NCBI GenBank assembly: GCA_025210775.1 | Contig: JAOARB010000004.1 | Coordinates: 18,457 to 82,456, forward strand | DNA from: Prolixibacteraceae bacterium | GTDB taxonomy: Bacteria; Bacteroidota; Bacteroidia; Bacteroidales; Prolixibacteraceae | Length of the DNA: 64,000 bases | Direction of reading: 5' to 3' | In this document: in pieces, positions 1-9,348 of the stretch | Layout: each line of letters starts with the position of its first letter | Numbering within the stretch: the stretch's first letter is position 1 | The notes under the pieces: model-generated | The model's input: only the letters and a program-made list of their open reading frames with translations | What the model was told of the DNA's origin: nothing | The model's database searches: none | Translations under genes and position numbers: made by a program

Positions 1-143
1 TCCGCATTTTCTGAGATATCTCCTTTTTCGATGGCCTCGCCAATTTCTTTAGAGATACGTGGGCGTTCAACGGTCATTAGATAATCTAATTCGTCTTTTA
101 ATTTTTTCAGCCCTTCTTTGGTCATGTAGCTTACATTTGCCAT
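1..143 (-). CDS. greA: Transcription elongation factor GreA (N-terminal part, cut by window edge)
   Basis: The minus strand from the ATG at 143 reads MANVSYMTKEGLKKLKDELD and continues through a VERPRIS stretch to GDISENA at the window edge. These are hallmarks of the GreA N-terminal coiled coil. GreA binds the RNA polymerase secondary channel and stimulates cleavage of backtracked transcripts. Only about 47 residues are present, and the rest lies outside the window. Family assignment is firm from the conserved coiled-coil start; the C-terminal FKBP-like domain cannot be checked. Confidence 0.9.
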   Translation of the reverse strand, partial: MANVSYMTKEGLKKLKDELDYLMTVERPRISKEIGEAIEKGDISENA

Positions 144-261
144 AGTGCATCTATTTTTATTCTTAAGTAATAATGAAACTACTTAAGTTTAAAGTTTCTA
201 TTGTGTGATATTTATAAAAAAGAAAAAAGAATTTTGACACGTAGTGATATGGTCAAAACCC

Positions 262-325
262 TTTTAAAGACAAAGCAAAATTAGCAATAATTTTATTGCA
301 AACTATATGCTTTGTCCTTAAAAAA
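262..325 (-). terminator. Long stem-loop downstream of the 348-893 gene, possible terminator
   Basis: TTTTAAAGACAAAGCA (262-277) pairs with TGCTTTGTCCTTAAAA (308-323). A smaller inner stem is formed by GCAAT and ATTGC near 284-299. It lies just past the stop of the minus-strand gene. The T-tract on the minus strand is weak, so it could also be a regulatory hairpin in front of greA. Confidence 0.45.
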
Positions 326-347
326 AAGAAATATAGAATTATTTTAG

Positions 348-893
348 TTATGAGTATTTTCTATTTAGAACTGTTTCTGCAATAACTGCTTGTCTAAGAT
401 CAAAGCGTCCTTTACTTTTCGACGTTTGTTTTCTTTTTTTATTAAGAGTGTTTATATCCTCTGTATTTGTAGTATTCTTTTCTGAGCTGTCGTTTTGAGG
501 TGAATACGACTTTTGAAAGTCAGAATATGAATGTTCTTCCATTGGTCTTTGAGATTGAGTGGTGCTGGTGTAATGAGGTGTTTCCTTTCTATCCTCCTCA
601 TGAAAATCATCAAATTTCGAAAACTGTTTCTCAAACTCATCCATGGTCGGTTCTCTGTCTGTGAATTGATCCCAAAATTCTCCATTTGTTGCTTCTTGCA
701 TTCTTGCAAAAACATCTTCTTCTTTCTGATTTGGTTTTACTTGAGGTTTAGCCTTCGTTTTTTGAGCATTATTCTCTTTTTTGCTTTTGTTCAAACGTGT
801 GAAGGCAATGATTACAAGAAAAATAATTATCTTGACAAGCAATGGTACTTCTGCTTTGATAACTTCTGTTGTGTGGTCTACTATATTTATCAT
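348..893 (-). CDS. Small single-pass membrane protein of unknown function
   Basis: A 181-residue protein. One hydrophobic segment at about residues 17-33 is followed by a long, charged, low-complexity linker rich in K, E, Q, S and T. It ends in a short conserved-looking tail (DLRQAVIAETVLNRKYS). Bacteroidota genomes contain many uncharacterised proteins with this layout, a membrane anchor plus disordered region plus a C-terminal motif resembling A-V-I-x-E-x-L-N-R. No domain of known function is recognisable. The start lies 42 bp from the start of the divergent Rieske-like gene, so the two promoters must share this short space. Confidence 0.7.
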   Translation of the reverse strand: MINIVDHTTEVIKAEVPLLVKIIIFLVIIAFTRLNKSKKENNAQKTKAKPQVKPNQKEEDVFARMQEATNGEFWDQFTDREPTMDEFEKQFSKFDDFHEEDRKETPHYTSTTQSQRPMEEHSYSDFQKSYSPQNDSSEKNTTNTEDINTLNKKRKQTSKSKGRFDLRQAVIAETVLNRKYS

Positions 894-899
894 TTTTCG

Positions 900-907
900 T
901 AACTTTG
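900..907 (+). promoter_or_regulatory. Putative -7 box for the Rieske-like lipoprotein gene
   Basis: TAACTTTG matches the Bacteroidota -7 consensus TAnnTTTG and lies 28 bp before the ATG at 935. No clear TTTG at -33 is seen. Confidence 0.4.
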
Positions 908-934
908 CTAAGTATTAAGGTTAAAAATAAGAAA

Positions 935-1363
935 ATGAAACGAATTTTCATATATTCTATATATATCTTTATTATTCTTCTCTCTTCTTGTAGCGATAGT
1001 TTAACGCATTCTAATATCCCAGATGTTAGTTTTCGTTTTGCCGTTAACTTACAAGAAGATACATTTTTGAATGCTCCAGGTAATTACCGAATCTTTAATG
1101 GTGTCGGCTATAAAGGGGTTGTTGTTTATAATTTGGATGGCAATAGTTTTTATGCTTATGATATGGCCTGTCCTCATAAAGATGGGAATCATAAACTATC
1201 CACCTCTTCCACCAAAGGTTCGGAACCTGTAATTACTTGTGAGAAATGTGGTTCGATATTTAACCTAATAGATGCAGGAGCCCCTGTAAAAGCCCCTGCG
1301 GTATATCCTTTGCGTAGTTACAATTGTGTGAGAAGTAATATGTTGTTACACATCTCCAACTAG
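935..1363 (+). CDS. Rieske-like lipoprotein with altered metal-binding motif
   Basis: A 142-residue protein. The ATG at 935 gives a proper lipoprotein signal (basic start, hydrophobic run, LLSSC at about residue 19), so I prefer it to the upstream in-frame start at 869. The C-terminal half has a Rieske-type arrangement: CPHKDGN, then about 20 residues later [10 protein letters not shown]. Canonical Rieske proteins have CxH and CxxH binding a 2Fe-2S cluster. Here the second motif is CxxC, so the ligand set would be three Cys and one His. Its substrate and partner are unknown. Its stop codon overlaps the stop of the convergent acyl-CoA synthetase gene by 3 bp, leaving no room for a terminator between them. 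Confidence 0.75.
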   Translation: MKRIFIYSIYIFIILLSSCSDSLTHSNIPDVSFRFAVNLQEDTFLNAPGNYRIFNGVGYKGVVVYNLDGNSFYAYDMACPHKDGNHKLSTSSTKGSEPVITCEKCGSIFNLIDAGAPVKAPAVYPLRSYNCVRSNMLLHISN

Positions 1364-3012
1364 ACTACTTCAATGCCTGCTTTCTCCAAGAGTTCTAGTC
1401 CGACATCTTTCAGTTTGAATTTTTGAATCTTCCCACTGGCAGTCATTGGATACTCTTCTACAAAGAAGACATATTTAGGTATTTTAAATCGAGCAATCTT
1501 ACCTCTACAATATTCGTGAATGTCTGCTTCTGAGAGGCTACAACCTTGTTTGGTTTTAATAAAGGCACCGATAGACTCTCCATATTTCTTACTAGGGATA
1601 CCAGCCACTTCAACACATTCCACATTAGGATGTTCGTGTATAAAGTTCTCGATCTCTCTAGGGTATATATTCTCACCTCCACGGATAATCATATCTTTAA
1701 TTCTTCCTGTGATTCTAAGGTATCCATGTTCGTCCATGACACCAAGATCACCAGAGTGAAGCCATCCTTCTTTATCGATCGCATTTTTTGTTGCTTCAGG
1801 ATTCTTATAGTATCCTTTCATCACATTGTATCCCTTACAACAAACTTCTCCTTGTTCATTGGCTTGTAATGTTTCACCTGAAGAAGGATCCACGATCTTA
1901 ACCTCTACATTAGGAAGTGCTTTACCAACTGTAGTCGCTCTGATCTCTGGATCATCATGGATCGTAGTGGCCGTCATCCCAGGAGAGCTTTCCGTTAATC
2001 CGTAGACGATGATAATATTCTTCATGTTCATCTTATCCATCACCTGTTTCATTACCTCTATAGGACATAATGCACCAGCCATGATACCTGTTCTTAGGCT
2101 ACGGATATCAAACTGATCGAACATAGGATGGTTTAGTTCCGCAATAAACATGGTAGGAACACCATAGAGTGCTGTACATTTCTCCTTTTGGATAGATGCT
2201 AGCACATGGATAGGATCGAAATTTTCTGTCATCACCATGGTTCCTCCATGCGTTACAATAGCACAAAGGGCAAGGACACAACCGAAGCAGTGAAACATAG
2301 GTACGCACGTTAAAAGCTTTTCGTCATGGGTGTATTGCATACATTCGCCTACCGTAAAACCATTGTTTAGGATATTGTAATGCGACAACATCACCCCTTT
2401 AGGGAATCCCGTTGTTCCTGAGGTATATTGCATATTCACTGTGTCATGGGCAGACAGTTGTGCTCCCACTTCGTGCAGTCTCTCTATAGGCTGTTGGCTT
2501 CCCAATAGCAACAGTTCGAAGGTGTTGTACATTCCTCTATATTTCTCAGGATTGATAAGTACAACATTCTTAAGTTTAGGAAATTTAGGTGAGTTAAGGT
2601 GGCCTCGTTCACATTTCTTCAATTCAGGAACAAGGTCGTAGACCATAGAGATATAATCGCTATCTCTATAAGAGTCGATGATTGCTAAAGTATGTAGATC
2701 TGAGTTTTCGATTAGATACTCTAACTCATGGGTCTTATAGTTGGTATTTATCGTTACCAACACGGCCCCAATCTTAGCTGTCGCAAACATAAATGTAATC
2801 CAATCGGGAACATTGTTTGCCCAGATACCTAATTTATCTCCTGGTTTCATTCCTGTTTCCAGTAGACCTAAGGCAAGATGGTTAACCCTCTCGTTAAACT
2901 CTTTATATGTAAATCGTAGGTCACGATCACTATATACAAGAAATTCTTTATTGGGATATTTCTCTACCTGTTCCTCAAGAACCTCTCCCAATGTTTTTTC
3001 AAATAGATTCAT
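1360..3012 (-). CDS. Acyl-CoA synthetase (AMP-forming, FadD/medium-long chain type)
   Basis: A 550-residue ANL-superfamily adenylating enzyme that would activate a fatty or other carboxylic acid to its CoA thioester. Visible motifs: P-loop [10 protein letters not shown] (about 197-206), GLTES (338-342), SGDLG (420-424), [16 protein letters not shown] (436-451) and the catalytic Lys in TASGK (528). Length and motifs fit the fatty-acyl-CoA synthetases found in Bacteroidota. Substrate length cannot be read from sequence. It lies 10 bp downstream of an XRE-cupin regulator on the same strand, so the two are probably co-transcribed and the regulator may sense a related small molecule. Confidence 0.9.
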   Translation of the reverse strand: MNLFEKTLGEVLEEQVEKYPNKEFLVYSDRDLRFTYKEFNERVNHLALGLLETGMKPGDKLGIWANNVPDWITFMFATAKIGAVLVTINTNYKTHELEYLIENSDLHTLAIIDSYRDSDYISMVYDLVPELKKCERGHLNSPKFPKLKNVVLINPEKYRGMYNTFELLLLGSQQPIERLHEVGAQLSAHDTVNMQYTSGTTGFPKGVMLSHYNILNNGFTVGECMQYTHDEKLLTCVPMFHCFGCVLALCAIVTHGGTMVMTENFDPIHVLASIQKEKCTALYGVPTMFIAELNHPMFDQFDIRSLRTGIMAGALCPIEVMKQVMDKMNMKNIIIVYGLTESSPGMTATTIHDDPEIRATTVGKALPNVEVKIVDPSSGETLQANEQGEVCCKGYNVMKGYYKNPEATKNAIDKEGWLHSGDLGVMDEHGYLRITGRIKDMIIRGGENIYPREIENFIHEHPNVECVEVAGIPSKKYGESIGAFIKTKQGCSLSEADIHEYCRGKIARFKIPKYVFFVEEYPMTASGKIQKFKLKDVGLELLEKAGIEVV

Positions 3013-3022
3013 CTTCTAAGGT

Positions 3023-3595
3023 TCAAAAAGGTGTATAGATATTGGCAAGAACTTTAGCTCCTGTCTCTTCTTCTGTAGATATGCGGTGTTCTATGATCGA
3101 ATCGTAATAGATGCTTTCTCCTTTTTTAAGATCATAAGAATCCTTACCATATTCGATATGAATAGATCCTTCAAGAACATAAAGAAATTCCTCTCCTTCA
3201 TGTGAAGATTTTTGATATCCTACGTTCTCTCCTTTGTGCAGTTCAACAAGAAAAGGTTCCATATGTCGTCCTGCTTTATTGGCCGCAAGAGGCATAAATT
3301 CAATCTTGTTATTATCAAAAACGGGATGTAATGTGGAAGGCGAATCGTTGGTCGGTTTTTCTGTTTTTGAAATCGTTGGACCAATATTCTTGGAGTCATC
3401 TAGGAATGTTCCTACTCTAACACCTAAAGCCCTTGAGATTCGGATTAGGGTTGAAATAGAAGGAATATGTTGGTCGTTTTCAATGTTTTCAAGGTGTTGA
3501 TGGGTTAATCTACTTCTTTCGCATAGCTCTTCCCTTGTGATTTGGAGTGTCTCTCTTAGGGTCAATATACGTTGACCTATGCTTGCATTGTTCAT
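3023..3595 (-). CDS. XRE-family transcriptional regulator with C-terminal cupin domain
   Basis: A 190-residue protein. The N-terminal helix-turn-helix (about residues 7-62) carries ILTLRETLQITREELCERSRL and the LENIENDQHIPSISTLIRI segment typical of XRE/Cro DNA-binding domains. A linker leads to a Cupin_2 barrel (about 112-188) with GEEFLYVLEGS and KKGESIYYDS. Cupin-type XRE regulators usually bind a small ligand in the barrel and repress or activate the adjacent metabolic gene. It is immediately upstream of the acyl-CoA synthetase and probably controls it. The ligand is unknown. Confidence 0.88.
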   Translation of the reverse strand: MNNASIGQRILTLRETLQITREELCERSRLTHQHLENIENDQHIPSISTLIRISRALGVRVGTFLDDSKNIGPTISKTEKPTNDSPSTLHPVFDNNKIEFMPLAANKAGRHMEPFLVELHKGENVGYQKSSHEGEEFLYVLEGSIHIEYGKDSYDLKKGESIYYDSIIEHRISTEEETGAKVLANIYTPF

Positions 3596-3778
3596 TTGTT
3601 ATAATTTATAGTTTGATATAGGACTGTAAATGTATAAGTAATATTGTTAATATAGTATTATTATCGTATTTAAATTACTCTTTTGGTGATATTGTGATAT
3701 TTGTTTTATAGAAAACGATTTGTATAGAACTTTTTATGAATGATAGAGTTATACTCTTTGAAGACTAATATTGTGGCT

Positions 3779-4885
3779 ATGGATTTTCGTGTTTATCCGA
3801 TAACTTTATCGATGATTCCCAAAATTACTCCCAAAGTTATTGAGCATATATTATCATATTGTGGAGATTACGATTTAATCTTTAAAGAGAAAAAAAGAGT
3901 ATTAAAAAAGATCCCCGGTTTAAGAAGTGAGATGATTGATTCTATTTTGTCTCCCATGATGCAAGAGAAAGCAGTAAAGGAGTTAGAACGAATGGAGAAA
4001 AATGAGATAGAATGTGTGGCATTCACTGATGGTCGTTATCCTTTTAAACTTCTACAAATACCTGATTTCCCAGTTGTACTCTACTACAAAGGAAAGCTGC
4101 CAGAACTAGAACGTAAGAGCATTGCGATTATCGGAACACGTCGTGCTACCAATTATGGCGTGAGGTGGGTAGAAAATTTTACCAAAGAGTTGGCCCAGAG
4201 CTATAGTGACGTAGAGATCCTTAGTGGTCTCGCTTATGGTATCGACTATAATGCCCATAAGCAATCGTTGGAGAATAATATTCCCACTTATGCTGTTTTA
4301 GGTCACGGTCTGAATATGATCTATCCTTCAGCACACCATAATCTAGCACAACAGATATTAGACAGTGGGGGAGGGCTGATCTCTGAATTTACTACGGCCG
4401 ATCCAGTACGACCAATGAATTTTGTACAACGCAATCGTATCGTGGCAGGACTATCAGACGCTATCATAGTGGTTGAATCGAAGCAGAAAGGAGGAGCTAT
4501 GCATACAGCAAAAATGGCCTTCTCCTATTCAAGAGAGGTTTTTGCTTTGCCAGGGCCTTATTCTAGTGTCACCTCCCAAGGGTGTCATCTTTTGATCAAA
4601 CGACAGTTGGCCACCCTTATTGATTCCGTAGAAGATCTAACCAAAGCGATGCAATGGAAGACCAATAGAAGTCTTATCGTAGAACAGCCCCAGCTATTCG
4701 AGATAGATCTTGATGACGATGCAAAAAAAGTGATGAATATATTAAAAGAGAACTCACCCATCTCTATTGACGAGCTGTCCCGATCTTTGGCTATCTCCGT
4801 GGCTGAAATTTCGCAACAGCTTACTAAACTTGAGTTTATGGGATGTGTTGAAGTATTGCCAGGAAAGTATTATCGTTCTATTTAA
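3779..4885 (+). CDS. dprA: DNA-processing protein DprA
   Basis: DprA (Smf) binds incoming single-stranded DNA during natural transformation and loads RecA. The Rossmann-like domain is clear: IAIIGTRRATNYG, LSGLAYGIDYNAH, the PVRPMNFVQRNRIVAGLSDA segment, VVESKQKGGAMHTA and a terminal ALPG. A C-terminal winged-helix (DML1-like) domain follows at about the last 65 residues. The N-terminus has the HhH-like/SAM region (ITLSMIPKITPKVI). The ATG at 3779 gives 368 residues and starts just before the conserved region; an in-frame ATG at 3740 would add 13 residues without homology. Divergent from the XRE-cupin gene. Confidence 0.93.
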   Translation: MDFRVYPITLSMIPKITPKVIEHILSYCGDYDLIFKEKKRVLKKIPGLRSEMIDSILSPMMQEKAVKELERMEKNEIECVAFTDGRYPFKLLQIPDFPVVLYYKGKLPELERKSIAIIGTRRATNYGVRWVENFTKELAQSYSDVEILSGLAYGIDYNAHKQSLENNIPTYAVLGHGLNMIYPSAHHNLAQQILDSGGGLISEFTTADPVRPMNFVQRNRIVAGLSDAIIVVESKQKGGAMHTAKMAFSYSREVFALPGPYSSVTSQGCHLLIKRQLATLIDSVEDLTKAMQWKTNRSLIVEQPQLFEIDLDDDAKKVMNILKENSPISIDELSRSLAISVAEISQQLTKLEFMGCVEVLPGKYYRSI

Positions 4886-4917
4886 GGCGATATTTCGTAT
4901 TTCTCTGAAAGATAAAC

Positions 4918-4925
4918 TATTTTTG
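4918..4925 (+). promoter_or_regulatory. Putative -7 box for the DEAD-box helicase gene
   Basis: TATTTTTG matches TAnnTTTG. It implies a leader of roughly 80 nt before the ATG at 5015. No good -33 TTTG is seen. Confidence 0.4.
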
Positions 4926-5014
4926 TAAGCTGTAATTCACTATATCGCCGATTCAAAAAAGATATAGGAGAAAGAGATTAAGAAAACGTAAGTTACAATA
5001 AACACAAGATATAG

Positions 5015-6343
5015 ATGAAATCATTCCAAGAACTTGGAGTCAGTAAGTCGATACTTAAAGCGTTAGATGAGATTGGATTTGAACATCCAACTCCGATTCA
5101 GGAGAAAGCAATTCCTGCAATCAAGAGTGGTAAGGATGTTTTGGGTATTGCTCAAACAGGTACTGGTAAAACCGCTGCATATTTAATGCCAATATTTGGG
5201 AAACTAGTAAAGGCTGAAGGAGAAGATCCTAGAGCGATTATCTTAGTACCTACACGAGAACTATCTATTCAGGTAGGTGAAGATATGAACGAGCTACTAA
5301 CATACTCTAATCTACGTAGTGCTGCTGTCTTTGGTGGTGTCGGTTGGACAAAACATGCCGAACTGATTGCTCCCGGAGTAGATGTATTGGTTGCAACTCC
5401 AGGACGTCTTTGGGATCTTTATAAAGCTGGTGCTTTATCTCTTAAGAAAGTACGTACTCTTGTTATTGATGAAGCCGATAGAATGCTTGACATGGGGTTT
5501 ATGCCTCAAATCAGAAAGTTCTTAGAGGTGTTGCCCGTAAAAAGACAAAACCTACTTTTCTCTGCTACCTTCCCTACAAAAGTAGAGGAGATGAGTCATG
5601 AATTCTTAGATTTCCCACAACGAGTAGAGGTGGCACCTAGTGCAACTCCTGCAGAGAAAGTGGCACAATACTATTATCCAGTTCAAAACTATAGAACAAA
5701 ACTAAACTTGATCTCGCATCTTCTTCAAGATAGCGAAACCTTTAAACGTGTAATTGTCTTCTGTCGTACAAAAGAGATTGCAGAAGGCGTTTATAAGGTG
5801 ATCAAACGTAAGTCGGAAGGGGAAGTTAGAGTACTGCATTCAAACAAAGGTCAGAGTTCTCGTATCAATGCCATTAATGCCTTTAAAGAGGGAGAAGTAA
5901 GGGTATTGATCTCTACTGATGTTTCGGCTCGTGGTATCGATGTTTCACAAATATCTCATGTGATCAACTTTGAGATGCCTTCGTCATATGAGGATTATGT
6001 CCATCGTATTGGGCGTACTGCTCGTGCCAATGAGAAAGGTACTGCAATCAGTTTTATTGGAGAAGATGAGATCTTCCACAAAGAACGTATTGAGGAGTTG
6101 ATGCGTTGTGAAATAGAAGCTCTAGATATTCCAGAAGCGGTGGAAGTGATTCCTATCTCAAAGAAAGAACGTTTGGCTCAATTGAGAGAGATTGACAGAC
6201 AGAAAAGAGAAAGTGATCCAGATTTTAAAGGTGCTTTCCATGAAAAGAAAAAGCATCAACCAAGAAAACACCCTACGGCATTCAACCCTAAGAGCTCTAA
6301 GCTTAGAGGTGGTCGTAAAAAAGGTGTAAATAAAAGAAGATAG
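5015..6343 (+). CDS. DEAD-box ATP-dependent RNA helicase (RhlE-like)
   Basis: A 442-residue RNA helicase that unwinds short RNA duplexes, usually in ribosome assembly or mRNA turnover. All motifs are present: Q motif (GFEHPTPIQ, about 21-29), motif I AQTGTGKT (46-53), PTREL (79-83), DEAD (152-155), SAT (183-185), STDVSARGID and HRIGRTAR in the second RecA domain. The C-terminal tail (about 385-442) is strongly basic, rich in K and R, and probably binds RNA. Which of RhlE, RhlB or CsdA it corresponds to cannot be settled by eye. The CDF transporter gene follows 21 bp after its stop, possibly co-transcribed. Confidence 0.93.
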   Translation: MKSFQELGVSKSILKALDEIGFEHPTPIQEKAIPAIKSGKDVLGIAQTGTGKTAAYLMPIFGKLVKAEGEDPRAIILVPTRELSIQVGEDMNELLTYSNLRSAAVFGGVGWTKHAELIAPGVDVLVATPGRLWDLYKAGALSLKKVRTLVIDEADRMLDMGFMPQIRKFLEVLPVKRQNLLFSATFPTKVEEMSHEFLDFPQRVEVAPSATPAEKVAQYYYPVQNYRTKLNLISHLLQDSETFKRVIVFCRTKEIAEGVYKVIKRKSEGEVRVLHSNKGQSSRINAINAFKEGEVRVLISTDVSARGIDVSQISHVINFEMPSSYEDYVHRIGRTARANEKGTAISFIGEDEIFHKERIEELMRCEIEALDIPEAVEVIPISKKERLAQLREIDRQKRESDPDFKGAFHEKKKHQPRKHPTAFNPKSSKLRGGRKKGVNKRR

Positions 6344-6364
6344 ACTGTTTTAAAGATTGAACTT

Positions 6365-7249
6365 ATGGAATGGAATAAGGAAAATACGGTGTCTTTTGCA
6401 GGTGTTCTCTCTATCATAGGGAATATTCTGCTTTTTGTAATAAAATATTGGGCCGGGGTTGTTACAGGCTCTATTGCTTTGATTGCAGATGCTTGGCATA
6501 CTTTATCCGATTCTATAAGTTCAATTTTTGTTATTGTAGGGGCTAAGATTGCTTCTAAGCCTGCCGACGACAGACACCCTTTCGGTCATGGTCGCTTCGA
6601 ACACATTACTGCCATCATTATAGGAATGATGCTGGCTGCCATTGGTTTCGAATTTCTTATTGAATCCATAAAAAGATTGAACGATGGTGTTACCACCGAG
6701 TATGGTACTTTGGCTAAAGTGGTTACGGTCTGTTCTGTGCTTATCAAAGAGCTGATGGCACAATACTCTTTCTATCTAGGAAAAAAGGTTGACTCAAGAG
6801 TTCTTAAGGCAGATGGATGGCACCATAGAAGTGATGCCTTCACCTCTATCATTATTCTTGTTGGTATCTTCTTTTCTGGAAGCTTTTGGTGGATCGATGG
6901 AGTTTTAGGTATCCTTGTTGCTTTAATGATATTCTACACCAGCTATGCTATTATCCGTGAAGAGACCGATGCTCTTTTAGGTAAGGTGCCCGACGAGGAA
7001 CTAATCAATCAGATCAAAGTCATTGCTGCAAGAGAAGTGCGAAGAGATGTCTTTATGCACCATTTTCATCTTCACCAATATGGCGATCATAGCGAGATCA
7101 CTTGCCATATTAAACTACCTTCGGACTCGAGCCTTTTCTACACCCATAAGATATGTACAAAGATAGAGGCTAGTGTATTACGTGAACTAAATATGGAGAT
7201 GACCATACATCCCGAACCTATGGATAAAGAACTGTACGATTGGTTATAG
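6365..7249 (+). CDS. Cation diffusion facilitator (CDF) metal transporter
   Basis: A 294-residue inner-membrane divalent-cation/proton antiporter (Zn, Fe, Mn or Co). Membrane helices alternate through the first 200 residues. The two metal-site motifs characteristic of the family are visible: DAWHTLSD in TM2 (D42, H45, D49) and DGWHHRSD in TM5 (D151, H154, D158). This H/D-rich site set fits Zn/Fe/Mn transporters, but specificity cannot be assigned. The cytosolic C-terminal domain (about 205-294) carries several histidines (HHFHLHQYGDHSE), as in CDF metal-sensing domains. Confidence 0.92.
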   Translation: MEWNKENTVSFAGVLSIIGNILLFVIKYWAGVVTGSIALIADAWHTLSDSISSIFVIVGAKIASKPADDRHPFGHGRFEHITAIIIGMMLAAIGFEFLIESIKRLNDGVTTEYGTLAKVVTVCSVLIKELMAQYSFYLGKKVDSRVLKADGWHHRSDAFTSIIILVGIFFSGSFWWIDGVLGILVALMIFYTSYAIIREETDALLGKVPDEELINQIKVIAAREVRRDVFMHHFHLHQYGDHSEITCHIKLPSDSSLFYTHKICTKIEASVLRELNMEMTIHPEPMDKELYDWL

Positions 7250-7255
7250 TACAGA

Positions 7256-8017
7256 CTACTCTTCCATTGGGTATTTATTTAGAGAGATGCCTGTCTCATC
7301 AAGCATCGCATAAGAGAACGTATTTATCCATTCCCCCAGTATAAGTAAGCGTGAGTTATTTTGTAGCGGATGATCGACATAGACATGTCGATGTCCAAAG
7401 ATAAAATAGTCTATATCGTGATGCTGAAGATACTCTTGTGCAAATATCAACTGCTCCTCTTTCCCTTGGTTTGCATCGAAGTAGGAACTATCATCCGAGT
7501 GAGAAAGACGGCTGTGTCTCGACCATCGATGGGCGATATAACATGAAATGTCGGGATGTATCCAAGAGAACAACCTTTGTGCAATCTTACTAGCAAAAAC
7601 CTTTTTAAGAAGGATATATCCTTTGTCTTTCGGGTTTAATCCATCCCCGTGACCTATAAATAATTTCTTTCCACATCGCTCCATCGTCTGTGGCTTAAAA
7701 TAGACTTTAATGCCTATCTCTTCCTCAAAATAGTTGAAGGCCCAGAAATCATGGTTGCCCGAAAAGAAATGAATCTTAATACCGTGATCGCTCATATGGC
7801 TAAGCTGCCCAAAGAAGCGTGTAAAACCTTTAGGAACAACGGCATTGTATTCAAACCAATAATCAAAGATGTCTCCAACAAGGAACAACTCAGTGGCCTC
7901 CGATTCGATATGTCGAAGCCATTTTACTAAATGTCGTTCTCTCTCTTTGTTATTATTTAATGCGGAAGCACCTAAATGAACATCGGATATAAAATATATT
8001 TTCTCTTTCTTTTCCAC
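7256..8017 (-). CDS. lpxH: UDP-2,3-diacylglucosamine diphosphatase LpxH
   Basis: A 253-residue calcineurin-like metallophosphoesterase. LpxH hydrolyses UDP-2,3-diacylglucosamine to lipid X and UMP, the fourth step of lipid A synthesis on the inner membrane face. The metal-binding motifs occur in order: ISDVHLG (D12, H14), GDIFDYW (about 48-54), GNHDFW (about 86-91), GHGDG (about 122) and GHRHV near residue 211. The DYWFE and NHDFW elements are typical of LpxH rather than general phosphodiesterases. Convergent with the CDF gene, with only 6 bp between stops. Confidence 0.9.
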   Translation of the reverse strand: MEKKEKIYFISDVHLGASALNNNKERERHLVKWLRHIESEATELFLVGDIFDYWFEYNAVVPKGFTRFFGQLSHMSDHGIKIHFFSGNHDFWAFNYFEEEIGIKVYFKPQTMERCGKKLFIGHGDGLNPKDKGYILLKKVFASKIAQRLFSWIHPDISCYIAHRWSRHSRLSHSDDSSYFDANQGKEEQLIFAQEYLQHHDIDYFIFGHRHVYVDHPLQNNSRLLILGEWINTFSYAMLDETGISLNKYPMEE

Positions 8018-8084
8018 GTGGCTAATTACCTATTTTTAATAGTAAGGTCTTTGTATAACAAAGGCGAAAGATAAAGGTTTTTTA

Positions 8085-8124
8085 TAAAAAAACCATCCCT
8101 AAAAGCTTTAAGGATGGTTGACTT
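8085..8124 (-). terminator. Rho-independent terminator of the TlpA-like gene
   Basis: AACCATCC and GGATGGTT form an 8-bp stem enclosing CTAAAAGCTTTAA, with a run of T on the minus strand. It lies just past the stop at 8140. Confidence 0.8.
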
Positions 8125-8139
8125 GTTAATTATAAGGGT

Positions 8140-9291
8140 TTATTTAAGAACCTTTGATAATGCTTTATTAAGTTCTGATCCCATAAGGTTTTTCGCAATG
8201 ATGTTACCCTCTGGATCTAAAAGATAGTTGTAAGGAACCATCTGCACGTTGTAGTTAATCACTGCCTGATTGCTACCCTGCATGTCTCCAACATTGATCC
8301 ATCTTAGTTGATCTTCTTTGATGGCACTCTTCCAAGATGATTTATTAGTGTCTACACTAACTTGGAAAATCTCTAATCCTTTTTTATGGAACAGACTATA
8401 GTTTTTTCTTAAGATATCATTTTGTATACGTGACCCTTGATCTGTTGAGGCCCAGAATTGTACCAATACATATTTCCCTCTTAGAGAAGATAGTTTTCTG
8501 ACCTTACCATGGTTATCTGGAAGTTCAATGTCTGGACTATTCACAGCATACTGCTTCAAAAGATTATTCATCTTATATTTTCTCTCTTTTGAGATCAGCT
8601 TAAGGGTGTTTTTATGCAATGCTTGTACATGTTGCGACTCAGGATAGATCGCTTCTAATGCCGAGGCTGCAGTCTTCATTGTTTGTAGGTCTTGAACGAC
8701 ATAATTATCGTAATCAAACTTTTGATACAATGCAATGATCGATGCCATCGAGAAAGGATGGGTCTTTACAAATTCAGTAGAATAGTCTGTTTGCTCTTTC
8801 ATCACCTTCTGAAACTGTCCTTCTATACGGCTTAACTCTTGGATGTTCTTAGATCCGTTTAGTACCTCATAGTAAGATTTCTGTAGTTTACCAATCTGTT
8901 GTTTGGTCTTCATCATATGAAGATTCAAATCACGAATATCGGATGATGCCTCAGATCCTTCCACAGTATAAGTGCTAGAGAAAGTTTTGTAATCACCTTT
9001 GATATCGATTGTCTGTAGTGAATCCCCAACTACCGTAACAAAATTAGACGGAGTAAGCTTAACCAAATAGAAAGTAGGATACGAAACATTACAGTTGAAT
9101 TCGAAATCCCCATTACTACCTATCTTGGTTGAGTCGATGGCTTTTTGTCCGTTAACCAATAGTTTATATAGATATACTTTCTTCCCTTTTCCACCAGAAA
9201 TAGCCCCTTTGATGGTTAGGTCTGATTTCTTTTGACAAGCAAAAAACATGGATAGAATGAGAATGGGAAATATAAATCGCTTTATTGTCAT
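8140..9291 (-). CDS. DUF4369/TlpA-like thioredoxin-fold lipoprotein lacking CxxC
   Basis: The protein has a lipoprotein signal (FPILILSMFFAC), an N-terminal DUF4369-like beta domain (GAISGGKGKKVYLYKL and following, about 100 residues), a helical linker, and a C-terminal AhpC/TSA-TlpA thioredoxin fold of about 130 residues. Such proteins sit on the periplasmic side of a membrane and usually act as thiol oxidoreductases. Here the active-site position reads WASTDQGS instead of the usual WASWCxPC, so both redox cysteines are absent. A non-redox role is likely. The in-frame ATG at 9333 would add 14 residues before the signal; I prefer 9291 because the signal then starts properly (MTIKRFIFP). Confidence 0.85.
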   Translation of the reverse strand: MTIKRFIFPILILSMFFACQKKSDLTIKGAISGGKGKKVYLYKLLVNGQKAIDSTKIGSNGDFEFNCNVSYPTFYLVKLTPSNFVTVVGDSLQTIDIKGDYKTFSSTYTVEGSEASSDIRDLNLHMMKTKQQIGKLQKSYYEVLNGSKNIQELSRIEGQFQKVMKEQTDYSTEFVKTHPFSMASIIALYQKFDYDNYVVQDLQTMKTAASALEAIYPESQHVQALHKNTLKLISKERKYKMNNLLKQYAVNSPDIELPDNHGKVRKLSSLRGKYVLVQFWASTDQGSRIQNDILRKNYSLFHKKGLEIFQVSVDTNKSSWKSAIKEDQLRWINVGDMQGSNQAVINYNVQMVPYNYLLDPEGNIIAKNLMGSELNKALSKVLK

Positions 9292-9340
9292 TGTGAACAT
9301 GTGCTTTAATAATTGGTTGATTGTTTTTTTCATTTACTAA

Positions 9341-9348
9341 CAAATTTA
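9341..9348 (-). promoter_or_regulatory. Putative -7 box upstream of the TlpA-like gene
   Basis: On the minus strand this reads TAAATTTG, matching TAnnTTTG. It lies about 50 bp before the preferred ATG at 9291 and only 8 bp before the alternative ATG at 9333, which favours the shorter protein. Confidence 0.35.
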
